Shown piece after piece: positions 41,016 through 49,125 of a stretch of DNA of 64,000 bases (position 1 is its first letter; each line of letters starts with the position of its first letter). Source of the DNA: Croceicoccus mobilis. GTDB taxonomy: Bacteria > Pseudomonadota > Alphaproteobacteria > Sphingomonadales > Sphingomonadaceae. The notes under the pieces were generated by a model, which had not been told where the DNA came from, did no database searches, and saw only the letters and a list, made by a program, of their open reading frames with translations. The position numbers and the translations under genes were made by a program. The stretch is from assembly GCF_001661965.1 (NCBI RefSeq), contig NZ_LYWZ01000022.1, positions 434,001-498,000 of the forward strand. Direction: 5' to 3'.

Positions 41016-41126
41016 ATGATCACTGCCCTGGCAATTGTCGGGACCGGCATCAGCTTCGCCGCATCGGTCTGGTCGACCAAGCAGATCGCGGCCATCGATG
41101 CCGCCAAGGAACAGGCTCAGGCCTGA
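41016..41126 (+). CDS. 36-residue small membrane-associated protein
   Basis: An ATG with a strong AGAAGGAG site 8 bases upstream opens a 36-codon frame: a hydrophobic helix (ITALAIVGTGISFAASVW), then an amphipathic STKQIAAIDAAKEQAQA tail. It lies 68 bases after the Amt-GGDEF-EAL gene and before a hairpin, so it may be co-transcribed. Too short for any family call; the ribosome site and codon use support translation. Confidence 0.6.
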   Translation: MITALAIVGTGISFAASVWSTKQIAAIDAAKEQAQA

Positions 41127-41162
41127 TTTCGCTTTCCCGCTCGCGGGGGGGCAGGAAATGCG

Positions 41163-41199
41163 AAAGGCCGTCGGGGGTGGGTTCCCCCGGCGGCCTTCG
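41163..41199. terminator. Strong hairpin between the small ORF and the patatin gene
   Basis: A long GC stem (about 15 bp with one mismatch) around a short loop near 41178-41183. Convergent genes end on both sides, so it probably ends both transcripts. The T-tract is weak on both strands. Confidence 0.6.
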
Positions 41200-41222
41200 C
41201 GATTCCGGCCTCCCGCATGGGA

Positions 41223-42257
41223 TCAGGACGGTCCATAGCGGTCGGTCAGGTCCACCGTGCTTTTCTTGCCCAATTGCCGGGCCGGCTTCTGCAACCATTC
41301 GTTGGCCGCGCGGCGACCTGCGGCATGCAGCTTGATCAGCATGTGCCACATCGGAAACAGCTTGGACCGCGGGTCCATCTCGGCCAGCAGTGGCTGGTCG
41401 TGAATCTCGTGAATGCGCAGACGCTGCAGGCTGCCGAGCAGCCCGTCGGTGCATGGCAGCGGCGACATGGCCTGCTTTAGCAGGTTGAGCCCGCGCAGAT
41501 CCTTTACCAGCGTCTGGTTGAACCCCAGCTCGGTCAGGCGACTGGCGATGCCTTCGGGCGTGTGGGGCGTCTTGTCGCGCGTGATCGGGTTGATCGTGAC
41601 CAGCAGCAGGTCATCGTTCGGGCTTTCCTGCACCAGCGGCATCAATGGCGGATTGGCGCTGTAGCCGCCATCCCAGTAATCCGCGCCATTGATCCGGATC
41701 GGCGGAAACAATAGCGGCAGGCAGGCCGAGGCGAGCAGCGCATCGGTGCTGACATCCGCATTGCGGAAGATATGCGCCCCGCCCGTGCGGGCATTGGTGG
41801 CGGAGATGAATATCAGTGGCGCATCTTTCGCGCGGATCGCGTCGAAATCGACATATTCGTCGATCAGCTGGCGCAGCGTCTCCTGCGCGCTTCGCCCCAT
41901 TTCGGGAGAGGTCGGCAACTTGATGTCGCCCAGCACCGCCGTCCACCAGTCGGTCACGGCCTCAAAGGCAAAGGGAAATGCTTCGGCCATGGGCACCATG
42001 GGCCCGGCATCGCGGACCGCCCGGTTCAGTGCCTTCCAGAATGCCCAGAGGCGGCGGCTCGCATCCTCTTTCCCGCCCGCGACAAGGCCGGAAACGAGGA
42101 TCGCGGCATTCATGGCCCCGGCGCTGGCCCCGCTGACCGCGCCAATGTCGATATAATCATATTCCAGCAGGCGATCGACGACGCCCCAGGTAAAGGCGCC
42201 ATGCGCGCCTCCACCCTGCAGGGCGACGTCGAGAGTATGGACGACACGCTTTGACAT
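41223..42257 (-). CDS. Patatin-like phospholipase
   Basis: 344 residues with an oxyanion GGGAHGAF (15-22), nucleophile GASAG (Ser45) and catalytic Asp196 in DGGYSANPP. Hydrolyses acyl esters of lipids; RssA-type or PHB-linked patatins are close alternatives. The long C-terminal extension after about 250 is less conserved. Stands alone between convergent and divergent genes. No export signal, so probably cytoplasmic or membrane-surface. Confidence 0.92.
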   Translation of the reverse strand: MSKRVVHTLDVALQGGGAHGAFTWGVVDRLLEYDYIDIGAVSGASAGAMNAAILVSGLVAGGKEDASRRLWAFWKALNRAVRDAGPMVPMAEAFPFAFEAVTDWWTAVLGDIKLPTSPEMGRSAQETLRQLIDEYVDFDAIRAKDAPLIFISATNARTGGAHIFRNADVSTDALLASACLPLLFPPIRINGADYWDGGYSANPPLMPLVQESPNDDLLLVTINPITRDKTPHTPEGIASRLTELGFNQTLVKDLRGLNLLKQAMSPLPCTDGLLGSLQRLRIHEIHDQPLLAEMDPRSKLFPMWHMLIKLHAAGRRAANEWLQKPARQLGKKSTVDLTDRYGPS

Positions 42258-42338
42258 CGGACGCCTCCGGCCATGTTGCAGTGCAGCATAACTCAGCCGC
42301 GCGCCGCCTGCAATCGCGTCGTCGCTAAGGCGGTCACT

Positions 42339-43442
42339 TCACCCGCGCATGTCGCGCCATTTCGCCAGCCAGCTACCATAGGGCGCTGGAAGCAGCGAAG
42401 CGCCGACATCAAGGCCCAGATCGCGGGCAACCCGTACCGGATAATGCGGATTGGCGAGATGGGCGTGACCGATCATCACCAGATCCATGTCGCCATTGTC
42501 GATGGCGGCGGCGGCATCGGCCGGCTTGTCCATGCCCCATGCGGTGGCGACGGGCAGACCGGTTTCTTCGCGCATTTTCCGCGCGATCGGGGCCATGAAC
42601 GCATCGCCCCACGGTATGTTCGATTCGGTCGTCGAAAACCCTATCGAGACATTGAGGAAGTCGAGACCCGCATGCTTGAACTTGCGCACCAGTTCGGCAG
42701 CCTCGGCCATGGTTTCCTCGTCCCGGCCATCGAATTCCAGCACACCGAAGCGCGCGGTCAGCGGCAGGTTCTCGGGCCAGACCTCGCGCACGGCCTGCAC
42801 CGTTTCAAGGAGGAAACGCCCGCGCCCCTCGGCATCGCCGCCATATTCGTCAGTACGGGTGTTGGCGTGAATGGAAAAGAAGCTCTGCGCCAGATAACCA
42901 TGGGCGAAATGGAGCTCGAGCCAGTCGAAACCGGCTTCGCGCGCACGCTTTGCCCCCGCCACGAAATCGGCCTTCACGCGCTCGATATCCTCAAGCGTCA
43001 TTTCCTTTGGCTCTTTCGGCAGGTTCGCACCAAAGGGGATCGCGCTGGGGGAGATCGTTTCCCAGCCGCCATCGGCCGCGTCCATGATGTGATCGTCGCC
43101 ATCCCACGGGCGGCGTGCGCTTGCCTTGCGACCGGCATGGGCGATCTGGATGCCAGCCGCCGCGCCGCCTGCCTTGATGGCGTGGGCGATTTTCGAAAGC
43201 CCCTCGATCTGGCCATCTTCCCAGATGCCAAGGTCTTCAGGCGAGATCCGCCCCTCGGGCGATACAGCAGTGGCTTCCACGATGACCAGCCCGGCGCCGC
43301 CGCGGGCAAGGCTGGTGTAGTGCGGCTGGTGCCATTCGGTGACATAGCCGTCACGCGCGCTGTACTGGCACATCGGAGGAACCGCGATACGGTTCCTGAG
43401 CGTCACGTCTTTAAGGGTGAAGGGGGAGAATAGTTCGGTCAT
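42339..43442 (-). CDS. NADH:flavin oxidoreductase / old yellow enzyme
   Basis: 367 residues from MTELFSPFTLKDVTLRNRIAVPPMCQYSA; the extension to 43535 is rejected. FMN TIM barrel with active-site HFAHGYLAQSFFS, HAGRKAS and VGIGHAHLA-type ending (DLVMIGHAHLANPHYPVRVA). Cys in PPMCQYS and the quartet fit YqjM/XenA-type ene-reductases, which reduce activated C=C bonds. The natural substrate is unknown. Confidence 0.93.
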   Translation of the reverse strand: MTELFSPFTLKDVTLRNRIAVPPMCQYSARDGYVTEWHQPHYTSLARGGAGLVIVEATAVSPEGRISPEDLGIWEDGQIEGLSKIAHAIKAGGAAAGIQIAHAGRKASARRPWDGDDHIMDAADGGWETISPSAIPFGANLPKEPKEMTLEDIERVKADFVAGAKRAREAGFDWLELHFAHGYLAQSFFSIHANTRTDEYGGDAEGRGRFLLETVQAVREVWPENLPLTARFGVLEFDGRDEETMAEAAELVRKFKHAGLDFLNVSIGFSTTESNIPWGDAFMAPIARKMREETGLPVATAWGMDKPADAAAAIDNGDMDLVMIGHAHLANPHYPVRVARDLGLDVGASLLPAPYGSWLAKWRDMRG

Positions 43443-43571
43443 TTGATATCCATCGTCGGCAGCGCCGGACAATCCGCGCTGCATTGCACAACGGACGGGA
43501 GATGGGAGCGCTTGCCTCTTATGCAAGCGGCGCATCGACAGGCGAGGCGATCGGAAGGGTAGGCCCTGCGC

Positions 43572-44675
43572 TTAGTTGGCCATGCCTTCCCTTGGCTGGC
43601 TGCGCCAAAGCTGTCCGACCCAAAGGAAAGCCCGCTTGTAGAGATGCTTGCGCCTTTCACCCAGCTCGGCCAGCAAATAGCAGACCGCGGTAATGGCCAG
43701 CACCACGACACCCGCCAGCAGGGGGCGCGCCGGGTAATCGGGGATCGCCGCGCGGGCCAGCGTCAACAGCGGCTGATGCACGAGATAGAGCGTGAAGGTC
43801 CCGCCCGCGATCCAGCGGACCGCCTTTACCATGCGGTGTGAAAAGACATCGCGTTCCTGCAACAGGCAATTTGCGCCAAGGATGTTGAACACCACTGCCA
43901 GCGCGACCCCGACATAATAGGCGCAGGACTGAAGGAGCGATGGAATGTCGCGGAATTCGGTCATCGGCACCTTGAGGTCGCGGAAGCCGAATTTCACGAT
44001 CCCATAAAGCACCAGCGAACCGCCGAACATGGCAAGCCCGGCAAGCTGCCCCTTCCTGCCCTTTGCCGCCGGCAGCCCGGCCCGCACAATTTCGAACGTG
44101 GCGACGCCCATCAGCCATAGCGAGAGATAAATCGCGATGGTCGGCCCCACCACCAGCGCCCAGGCCAGCGCCGCAGGCACGGCCCAGCGGCGCGGCAGGA
44201 ACATGACCAGCGCGAAGAGGATGTAATACTGCACCTCGAAACCCATCGACCAATAGGCATGATTGCTGCCGAAGGTAGAGGACTGCGCCCAGATCTCGTT
44301 CGTGAAGGTCAGCGAATGCAGCAACGCACCGGCATAATCCGCGCCATACCAGGGTATGCCCGCATAATAGGAAGGCGCCAGCGCCAGCCCGATGCGGTCG
44401 GCAAGAAACGTCGCGGCAAGTGCGATGGGGATGACGGAGAACAGCCGGGTAAAACGCGCGAAGGCGTAGGTTTGCCAGTCCCGCTCTTTCTCGATCGAGA
44501 CGAAGCGGATCACGAAACCCGAAAGCACGAAGAAAATCGCCACACCCTCTTCCGAATGGCTGGCGATGATCTTGGGCAGGGCCGGCAGGATATAGCCCTG
44601 CGCATGCCCCAGCAGCACCGCAAAGGCCGCCAGGATGCGTAGCAGGTCGAGATAGACGGAAACGCCTTTGTTCAA
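43572..44675 (-). CDS. Acyltransferase 3 family membrane protein
   Basis: 367 residues; the only reasonable start is TTG, 5 bases after a GGGGAA site. About ten membrane helices. Catalytic-region His in AFAVLLGHAQGYILP near residue 23; VLSGFVIRF and RLFSVIPIALA follow. OafA/WecH-type enzymes O-acetylate surface glycans or lipids. It is a lone gene, so the target cannot be guessed. Confidence 0.88.
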   Translation of the reverse strand: MNKGVSVYLDLLRILAAFAVLLGHAQGYILPALPKIIASHSEEGVAIFFVLSGFVIRFVSIEKERDWQTYAFARFTRLFSVIPIALAATFLADRIGLALAPSYYAGIPWYGADYAGALLHSLTFTNEIWAQSSTFGSNHAYWSMGFEVQYYILFALVMFLPRRWAVPAALAWALVVGPTIAIYLSLWLMGVATFEIVRAGLPAAKGRKGQLAGLAMFGGSLVLYGIVKFGFRDLKVPMTEFRDIPSLLQSCAYYVGVALAVVFNILGANCLLQERDVFSHRMVKAVRWIAGGTFTLYLVHQPLLTLARAAIPDYPARPLLAGVVVLAITAVCYLLAELGERRKHLYKRAFLWVGQLWRSQPREGMAN

Positions 44676-45015
44676 TTCAATTCCCCAGACATACGAATCT
44701 GTCGTAACAGAGATTGCTCGCGCCGGGGCGACGCTTTGGGGGGCATGTCGCTAATGCGAAAGGGCCGGGAACTCTTTCCCTCCCCCTTTCGGGTGTGCAA
44801 GTGATTGATCAGGGATGAATAATCCTCATCCACCACGGCCATGCATGACCGTGGGGTCGTTGAAACCGAAGCGATGACACCGCGATCGGGGGCCTATGTC
44901 GTCAATTGGGCCAATGTCCAATGGGCGTGCACGATGCGCGCTTGCGACAACCGGCGCGCGCACGGATAGAGGAGGCATCTGTTCCCTTGCCAAACAAATT
45001 CGGATTGGCCCCATC
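44676..45015. other. 340-base divergent region upstream of lrgAB
   Basis: Contains a near-perfect 22-bp palindrome (CCACGGCCATGCATGACCGTGG, 44833-44854, one G-T pair) that may be an operator or hairpin. An in-frame extension of lrgA into this region (from 44896) has no protein-like character. No other gene seen. Confidence 0.5.
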
Positions 45016-45384
45016 ATGACCATGCTCGGTGCGATCGCCCTCCTGCTCGTCTTTCAGCTATGCGGTGAGATTATTCACCGCCTGTCGGGCGTGCCGCTGC
45101 CCGGATCGGTGATCGGCATGATCCTGCTGATCGGCTGGCTTGCCCTGACGCGCCGCGAATGGCCGAGCCTGACGGCCGTGAGCGGCTGGCTGACGGCGCA
45201 TCTGTCGATCATGTTCATCCCCGCAGCGGTCGGGCTGATCGATGAAGGCGACGCGCTCACGCAATACGGGATCGCCCTGGTGCTGGCGACGATCGTCTCG
45301 ACCGTGCTGACCTTGTTCGTGACGGCATCGGTCTTCCGCTGGGCGTTGCGCTTTTCGGAAGGCGGCAAGGACGCGGCGACATGA
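45016..45384 (+). CDS. lrgA: CidA/LrgA holin-like membrane protein
   Basis: 122 residues, four helices: IALLLVFQLCGEIIHRLSGVPLPGSVIGMILLIGWLAL is the family signature, then HLSIMFIPAAVGLIDE. Function: with LrgB, controls murein hydrolase/export or, in newer work, small-metabolite transport. No strong ribosome site was found at ATG 45016. Overlaps lrgB by 4 bases. Confidence 0.92.
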   Translation: MTMLGAIALLLVFQLCGEIIHRLSGVPLPGSVIGMILLIGWLALTRREWPSLTAVSGWLTAHLSIMFIPAAVGLIDEGDALTQYGIALVLATIVSTVLTLFVTASVFRWALRFSEGGKDAAT

Positions 45385-46073
45385 TTGCGCTGACCGCGCC
45401 GCTCCTCTGGCTGGCCGTCACCTTTGTCGTGTTCGAGGGGGCCGACTCCCTCTCGCGCGCCAGCAATCGCCATCCATTCGCGCATCCCGTGCTGCTGGCG
45501 ACGCCCGTGCTGATCGCCATATTGTATTTCTCGGGCACCGACTATCGCAGCTATTACGATGCCACCTTTCCCTTGAGCTTCCTGCTGGGCCCGGCGGTCG
45601 TCGGCCTTGCCGTGCCGATCTGGGAAAAGCGCGCGCTGATCCGCAGGCTGGCACTGCCGATCGGCATCGCACTTTCAGCTGGCGCAGTTACTGCGATCAT
45701 CAGCGCGGTGGGCATCATGCTGGCGTTCGGCGCGCCGCAGGACATACTGGTCACGATCGCCCCGCGCGCGACGACGACGCCGGTCGCGATGGCGATGGCC
45801 ACGGCGCTTGGCGGCGTGCCCTCGCTCGCGGCGGCCATTGTATTATTTGCAGGGGTCGTCGGCGGGATGACGGCAACGCCGCTTTTCAACCTGATGAAGG
45901 TCACCGATTATCGCGCGCGTGGATTCGCCGCAGGGGTTTCCGCCCATGGCTTCGGCACCGCCCGCGCGTTTCAGGTCGATCCGACCGCCGGCGCTTTTGC
46001 AAGCCTTGGCATGGCGCTCAACGCGGTCTTCACCGCGACATTGCTGTCGATGGCCGGATTGCTGCTGGGCTGA
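45381..46073 (+). CDS. lrgB: LrgB family membrane protein
   Basis: 230 residues, multi-pass, with LLGPAVVGLAVPIWEKRALI, APRATTTPVAMAMATALGG and GMTATPLFNLMKV ... GFAAGVSAHGFGTARAFQ. Partner of LrgA. The ATGA overlap makes them a coupled pair. Convergent with the gene at 46088. Confidence 0.94.
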   Translation: MIALTAPLLWLAVTFVVFEGADSLSRASNRHPFAHPVLLATPVLIAILYFSGTDYRSYYDATFPLSFLLGPAVVGLAVPIWEKRALIRRLALPIGIALSAGAVTAIISAVGIMLAFGAPQDILVTIAPRATTTPVAMAMATALGGVPSLAAAIVLFAGVVGGMTATPLFNLMKVTDYRARGFAAGVSAHGFGTARAFQVDPTAGAFASLGMALNAVFTATLLSMAGLLLG

Positions 46074-46087
46074 TCTTCCAGCCGCCG

Positions 46088-46444
46088 TTACGCCCGCGCG
46101 CTGCCATCAGGGCCCGGAACATGCGGAGCGTCGTCATCAGCATCGCGGACGAATTGCGCGCTGACCCGGTGGAGAAAGGGGTGATGCGGGGGGCTGCCGC
46201 GATTAATGTGCTGAAATCGACCGATCGGCAACGAACCCAGCTTCGTCTCGACGAGATAGGCCTCTTCCTGGCGGCGGACATCGACATGGATTTCCAGCTT
46301 TCCATCAAAGCTGATCGCGACGTCGAGAGCGAAGGGAAGCTCTGCCAAGAGCATGTCGCGCAGATGCGCCAACTGCTTTTCGATCGAGGCCACGACCATT
46401 CCCTTGGGAAACGGTTCAACCTGCCCGGATGATTTTTCCATCAT
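46088..46444 (-). CDS. Conserved-looking hypothetical protein
   Basis: 118 residues from MMEKSSGQVEPFPKGMVVAS; GGGGACGCC-type purine site upstream. KQLAHLRDMLLAELPFALDVAIS and KLEIHVDVRRQEEAYLVE look like a soluble folded domain. No motif recognised. It is the last chromosomal gene before the integrated element. Confidence 0.55.
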   Translation of the reverse strand: MMEKSSGQVEPFPKGMVVASIEKQLAHLRDMLLAELPFALDVAISFDGKLEIHVDVRRQEEAYLVETKLGSLPIGRFQHINRGSPPHHPFLHRVSAQFVRDADDDAPHVPGPDGSARA

Positions 46445-46899
46445 TGGCGTCCCCTGCTCCTGCTCCCCTGCATGCACCTGGCGACGAGGACATCCTAACG
46501 ATTGGGGACCGTATTGGCGAGCCATTCGCGGCGAATGGCTGCAAGCCGGTGCTGCGCCAGAAATTGCGCACTGGGCCTTCGCGATTTTTCAAGGGAGGAT
46601 GGTGCCGCTTACAGGATGCGGCGGACCATCTTCAGAAACCGCAGAAAACCGTGCCTCAGACGACCCCGTCCAGCGTTGGTTGGACCGCCTGTTTGTACCT
46701 TCAGGGTCCAACTTTCAATATCAATCGCAGCGAAGGCGCGTTTCTTAAGGAGGTCACGACATTCACCCAGCGGTACCGTCAGCGTCCACCAGAGGGACCC
46801 AGCGACCTAAGAGGGACATTGGTCCGCCAGGTTTCCTCGGCCTCGTAATTGACGCACGCTTGCCTACATTACCTCGCCAGTCGAGAACCCGGAGCGTCC
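46445..46899. other. Chromosome/element junction region without genes
   Basis: Holds chromosomal flank (to 46599), the distal att copy (46600-46616) and the element's left end. Inside the element an 8-bp inverted repeat (46679-46686 with 46705-46712) may be an integrase arm or terminator. ORFs crossing the junction are rejected as chance. Confidence 0.6.
46600..46616 (+). repeat. Distal att copy of the integrative element
   Basis: TGGTGCCGCTTACAGGA, an exact 17-bp copy of the tRNA-Thr 3' end found at 60675-60691, in the same orientation. It marks the far end of the element. Confidence 0.88.
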
Positions 46900-47868
46900 A
46901 TGTCCCTGTCCCAAGATCGAGCCACATTGATCCGGCTTAACAAGCAGCTCGGGGACCTGAGGTCCAAGGAGGCTGGCGAAGTCAAAAAAATCGCCGACGC
47001 ACAGAAGAAGATCGACAACGCCCAGAGGTCTGCACAACGGACTTCCTCGTCCAGCATGGCCAAAACATACATGTCGACAGCCAGTCGGGAGGCGCAGAAG
47101 CTCCAGACCGCCCAGGCCAATCAGAGCCGGATCGCAAATCAGGCGGCCTCTAAGACGCAGGAGATCGGGAAGCTGCAGGAACGGATCAGCCGAGAGGAAG
47201 AGCGCGAGCGGAAGAAGGACATGGCAGCCGAGGACAGACGGAGGCGCGAGGATACTGCCCGTCAGAAGCGGTCGGAGGAGGCTGCAGCGGCGAACACTCA
47301 AGCTCTGCAGCAGCGGATCGCAGACCTTGAGGCCCAAGTGTCGCAGTTTATAGAGGCGGAGGCTGGGAATGCCCCACGGTTCTCTCCGGTTGCACCTCCG
47401 GGCGAAAGCGACGCGTACGACGTATTCATCTCGCATGCTTGGGAAGACAAGGATGACTTCGTTCGCGAGCTCGCCGAGAAGGCAACAGCGGCTGGCCTCC
47501 GGGTCTGGTACGACGAGTTCGCCATGAAGTGGGGTGACAGCTTACGCCAGAAGATCGACGAGGGTCTAAGTGGCTCATACTTCGGTGTAGCGGTCCTCTC
47601 CCCGAGCTTCTTCGCAAAGCAATGGACCGGCTACGAACTGGATGGACTGGTCGAACGGGCCCTAAGTGGCGAGGGCCGACTGTTGCCTATCTGGCACCGA
47701 CTGACAAAAGACGATGTCGCCAAGGCCGCCCCATCATTGGCCAACCGCCTGGCCCTCAGCACGAGCTTAATGTCCGTCGATGAGATTGTGCGGGAGCTCG
47801 TGAACCTTCGTGACATCTATAAGACGAAGTCCGATGATCCCAGTGGCGGCGATCAGGGCGAGCCGTGA
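46900..47868 (+). CDS. Coiled-coil TIR-domain protein
   Basis: 322 residues from MSLSQDRATL with GGAG 6 bases upstream. Residues 1-150 are a long charged coiled coil (repeats of KEAGEVKKIADAQKKID-like heptads). The TIR domain is about 172-305: YDVFISHAWEDKDDFVREL, VWYDEFAMKWGDSL, FFAKQWTGYELDGL with the candidate NADase Glu246, and RLLPIWH. Bacterial TIR proteins on islands often act in phage defence through NAD+ cleavage; that role is inferred. No Thoeris (ThsA), pAgo or SAVED partner was seen next to it. Confidence 0.86.
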   Translation: MSLSQDRATLIRLNKQLGDLRSKEAGEVKKIADAQKKIDNAQRSAQRTSSSSMAKTYMSTASREAQKLQTAQANQSRIANQAASKTQEIGKLQERISREEERERKKDMAAEDRRRREDTARQKRSEEAAAANTQALQQRIADLEAQVSQFIEAEAGNAPRFSPVAPPGESDAYDVFISHAWEDKDDFVRELAEKATAAGLRVWYDEFAMKWGDSLRQKIDEGLSGSYFGVAVLSPSFFAKQWTGYELDGLVERALSGEGRLLPIWHRLTKDDVAKAAPSLANRLALSTSLMSVDEIVRELVNLRDIYKTKSDDPSGGDQGEP

Positions 47869-47897
47869 ACATTCGCGTTTCTGGCCCCACCCTATGA

Positions 47898-48179
47898 TCA
47901 AGGTTTGGTTCGGTCTCGTGCTCGCTGAAGCTGCAGCCCACGCCGAACTTCGGCTTCCGAGAACCCCTCCTTCCTGAGCGCGTCCGCGAGTAGGGCATAA
48001 CGATCACACTGCAGGGCCAACTCGTACCGAGCGATTGCCGCTTCACGCGCCCTTCTGCTGCCACGACGGGCTGCCTTGAAGGACTTCTTTTTGCCCCCGT
48101 GACCGTTGCTGTAGCCGTACCAATCCCAGTCTCTCGGCCCGAATACAGTTGAGCCTCCGCTGTATCCGCCTTTTCCCAT
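47898..48179 (-). CDS. Small basic protein, unknown function
   Basis: 93 residues from ATG 48179 with a GGGGTGA site. N-terminal Gly/Tyr/Trp-rich part (GYSGGSTVFGPRDWDWYGY), then a basic KKKSFKAARRGSRRAREAAIARY helix and a helical end. It may bind nucleic acid (inference from charge). Convergent with the TIR gene and divergent from the recombinase gene. No family recognised. Confidence 0.6.
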   Translation of the reverse strand: MGKGGYSGGSTVFGPRDWDWYGYSNGHGGKKKSFKAARRGSRRAREAAIARYELALQCDRYALLADALRKEGFSEAEVRRGLQLQRARDRTKP

Positions 48180-48388
48180 GTCACCCCGCAGCGTTTGATG
48201 TTGCAGTGGGCGAGCATACTGGCGGTCTCTTAAGGGCGAGTAATCATTCGGTGATGCGCCTGGTCGTCTACTTGTAGGTTGTGGACCACCCACCAATGGC
48301 CTCCTTGGGATGGGCCACAAGAACCATTGACGGCGTTGTGATCCTAGCCCATAAATATTGGTATCTTTTGGACCAATTGAGGCCACCC

Positions 48389-48979
48389 ATGACCCATCAC
48401 GTCGCCTACTTCCGTGTCAGCACCCACGACCAGTCTGTGGAGGCCCAGAGGGAGGCCTTGGGCCGCACGTTCGACGAGGAGTTCGTTGACGAGGGCGTCA
48501 GCGGTGGGACGCTGGCAGCCGACAGGCCTGGCTTCGGTCGCCTCCTGGCCCATGTTCGTAAGGGCGACACCCTCCACGTCTTCTCGATCGACCGCCTGGG
48601 CCGTGATGCTCTCGACGTGCAGGCGACGGTGAAGCGCCTCATCGACAAGGGCGTTACGGTCGACGTCAGGGGCCTCGGACCCATCGCGGGTGACGCAGGC
48701 AAGATCATCGTCGCCGTCCTGGCCCAGATGGCGGAAATCGAGCGCAACCGGATCAGGGAGCGATGCGATGCTGGGCGAGAGGCTGCCAGGGCCTCCCTGA
48801 AGGCCACTGGACGCACGCACAGGGGCAAGGTGAGCCTCGGGCGCCCGATGGCGGCTGACGCCTCTCAGGTGGCCTCTTGGAGACAGGCACAGGGCGCGAG
48901 CATCAGCCAAACCGCAGCCCACTTCGGCATTAGTCCCACCAGCGTCAAACGGTACTGCGGCCAACACGCAACCTCCTGA
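48389..48979 (+). CDS. Serine recombinase (resolvase/invertase)
   Basis: 196 residues from MTHHVAYFRVSTHDQS. Catalytic Ser11 in YFRVSTHDQS; FVDEGVSGGTLAADRPGFGRLL, SIDRLGRDALD and AQMAEIERNRIRERC complete the resolvase domain; a short C-terminal HTH (SISQTAAHFGISPTSVKRYC) binds DNA. Likely resolves dimers or inverts a segment; no res/hix site was identified. A separate tyrosine integrase handles integration. Confidence 0.93.
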   Translation: MTHHVAYFRVSTHDQSVEAQREALGRTFDEEFVDEGVSGGTLAADRPGFGRLLAHVRKGDTLHVFSIDRLGRDALDVQATVKRLIDKGVTVDVRGLGPIAGDAGKIIVAVLAQMAEIERNRIRERCDAGREAARASLKATGRTHRGKVSLGRPMAADASQVASWRQAQGASISQTAAHFGISPTSVKRYCGQHATS

Positions 48980-49125
48980 TCACCCCATAAATAATCGGCG
49001 GACAACTTCCTCCGGATCGCGCTCTGGTGGCTCCATTCGAGCCTTCTGGGCGCTATCGGCGAGTGGCGTTGACCCCATCTCCGGGAAAGCCGTGACGGCA
49101 CCCGCAGAGACACCCAGGAGTACCT

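Noticed and set aside
46600-46616. tRNA fragment as a pseudo-tRNA gene
   Set aside because: Only 17 bases match; it is the att repeat, not a gene.
46429-46848. 139-codon frame crossing the left att site
   Set aside because: It spans the chromosome/element junction, so it would have been created by integration; no motif.
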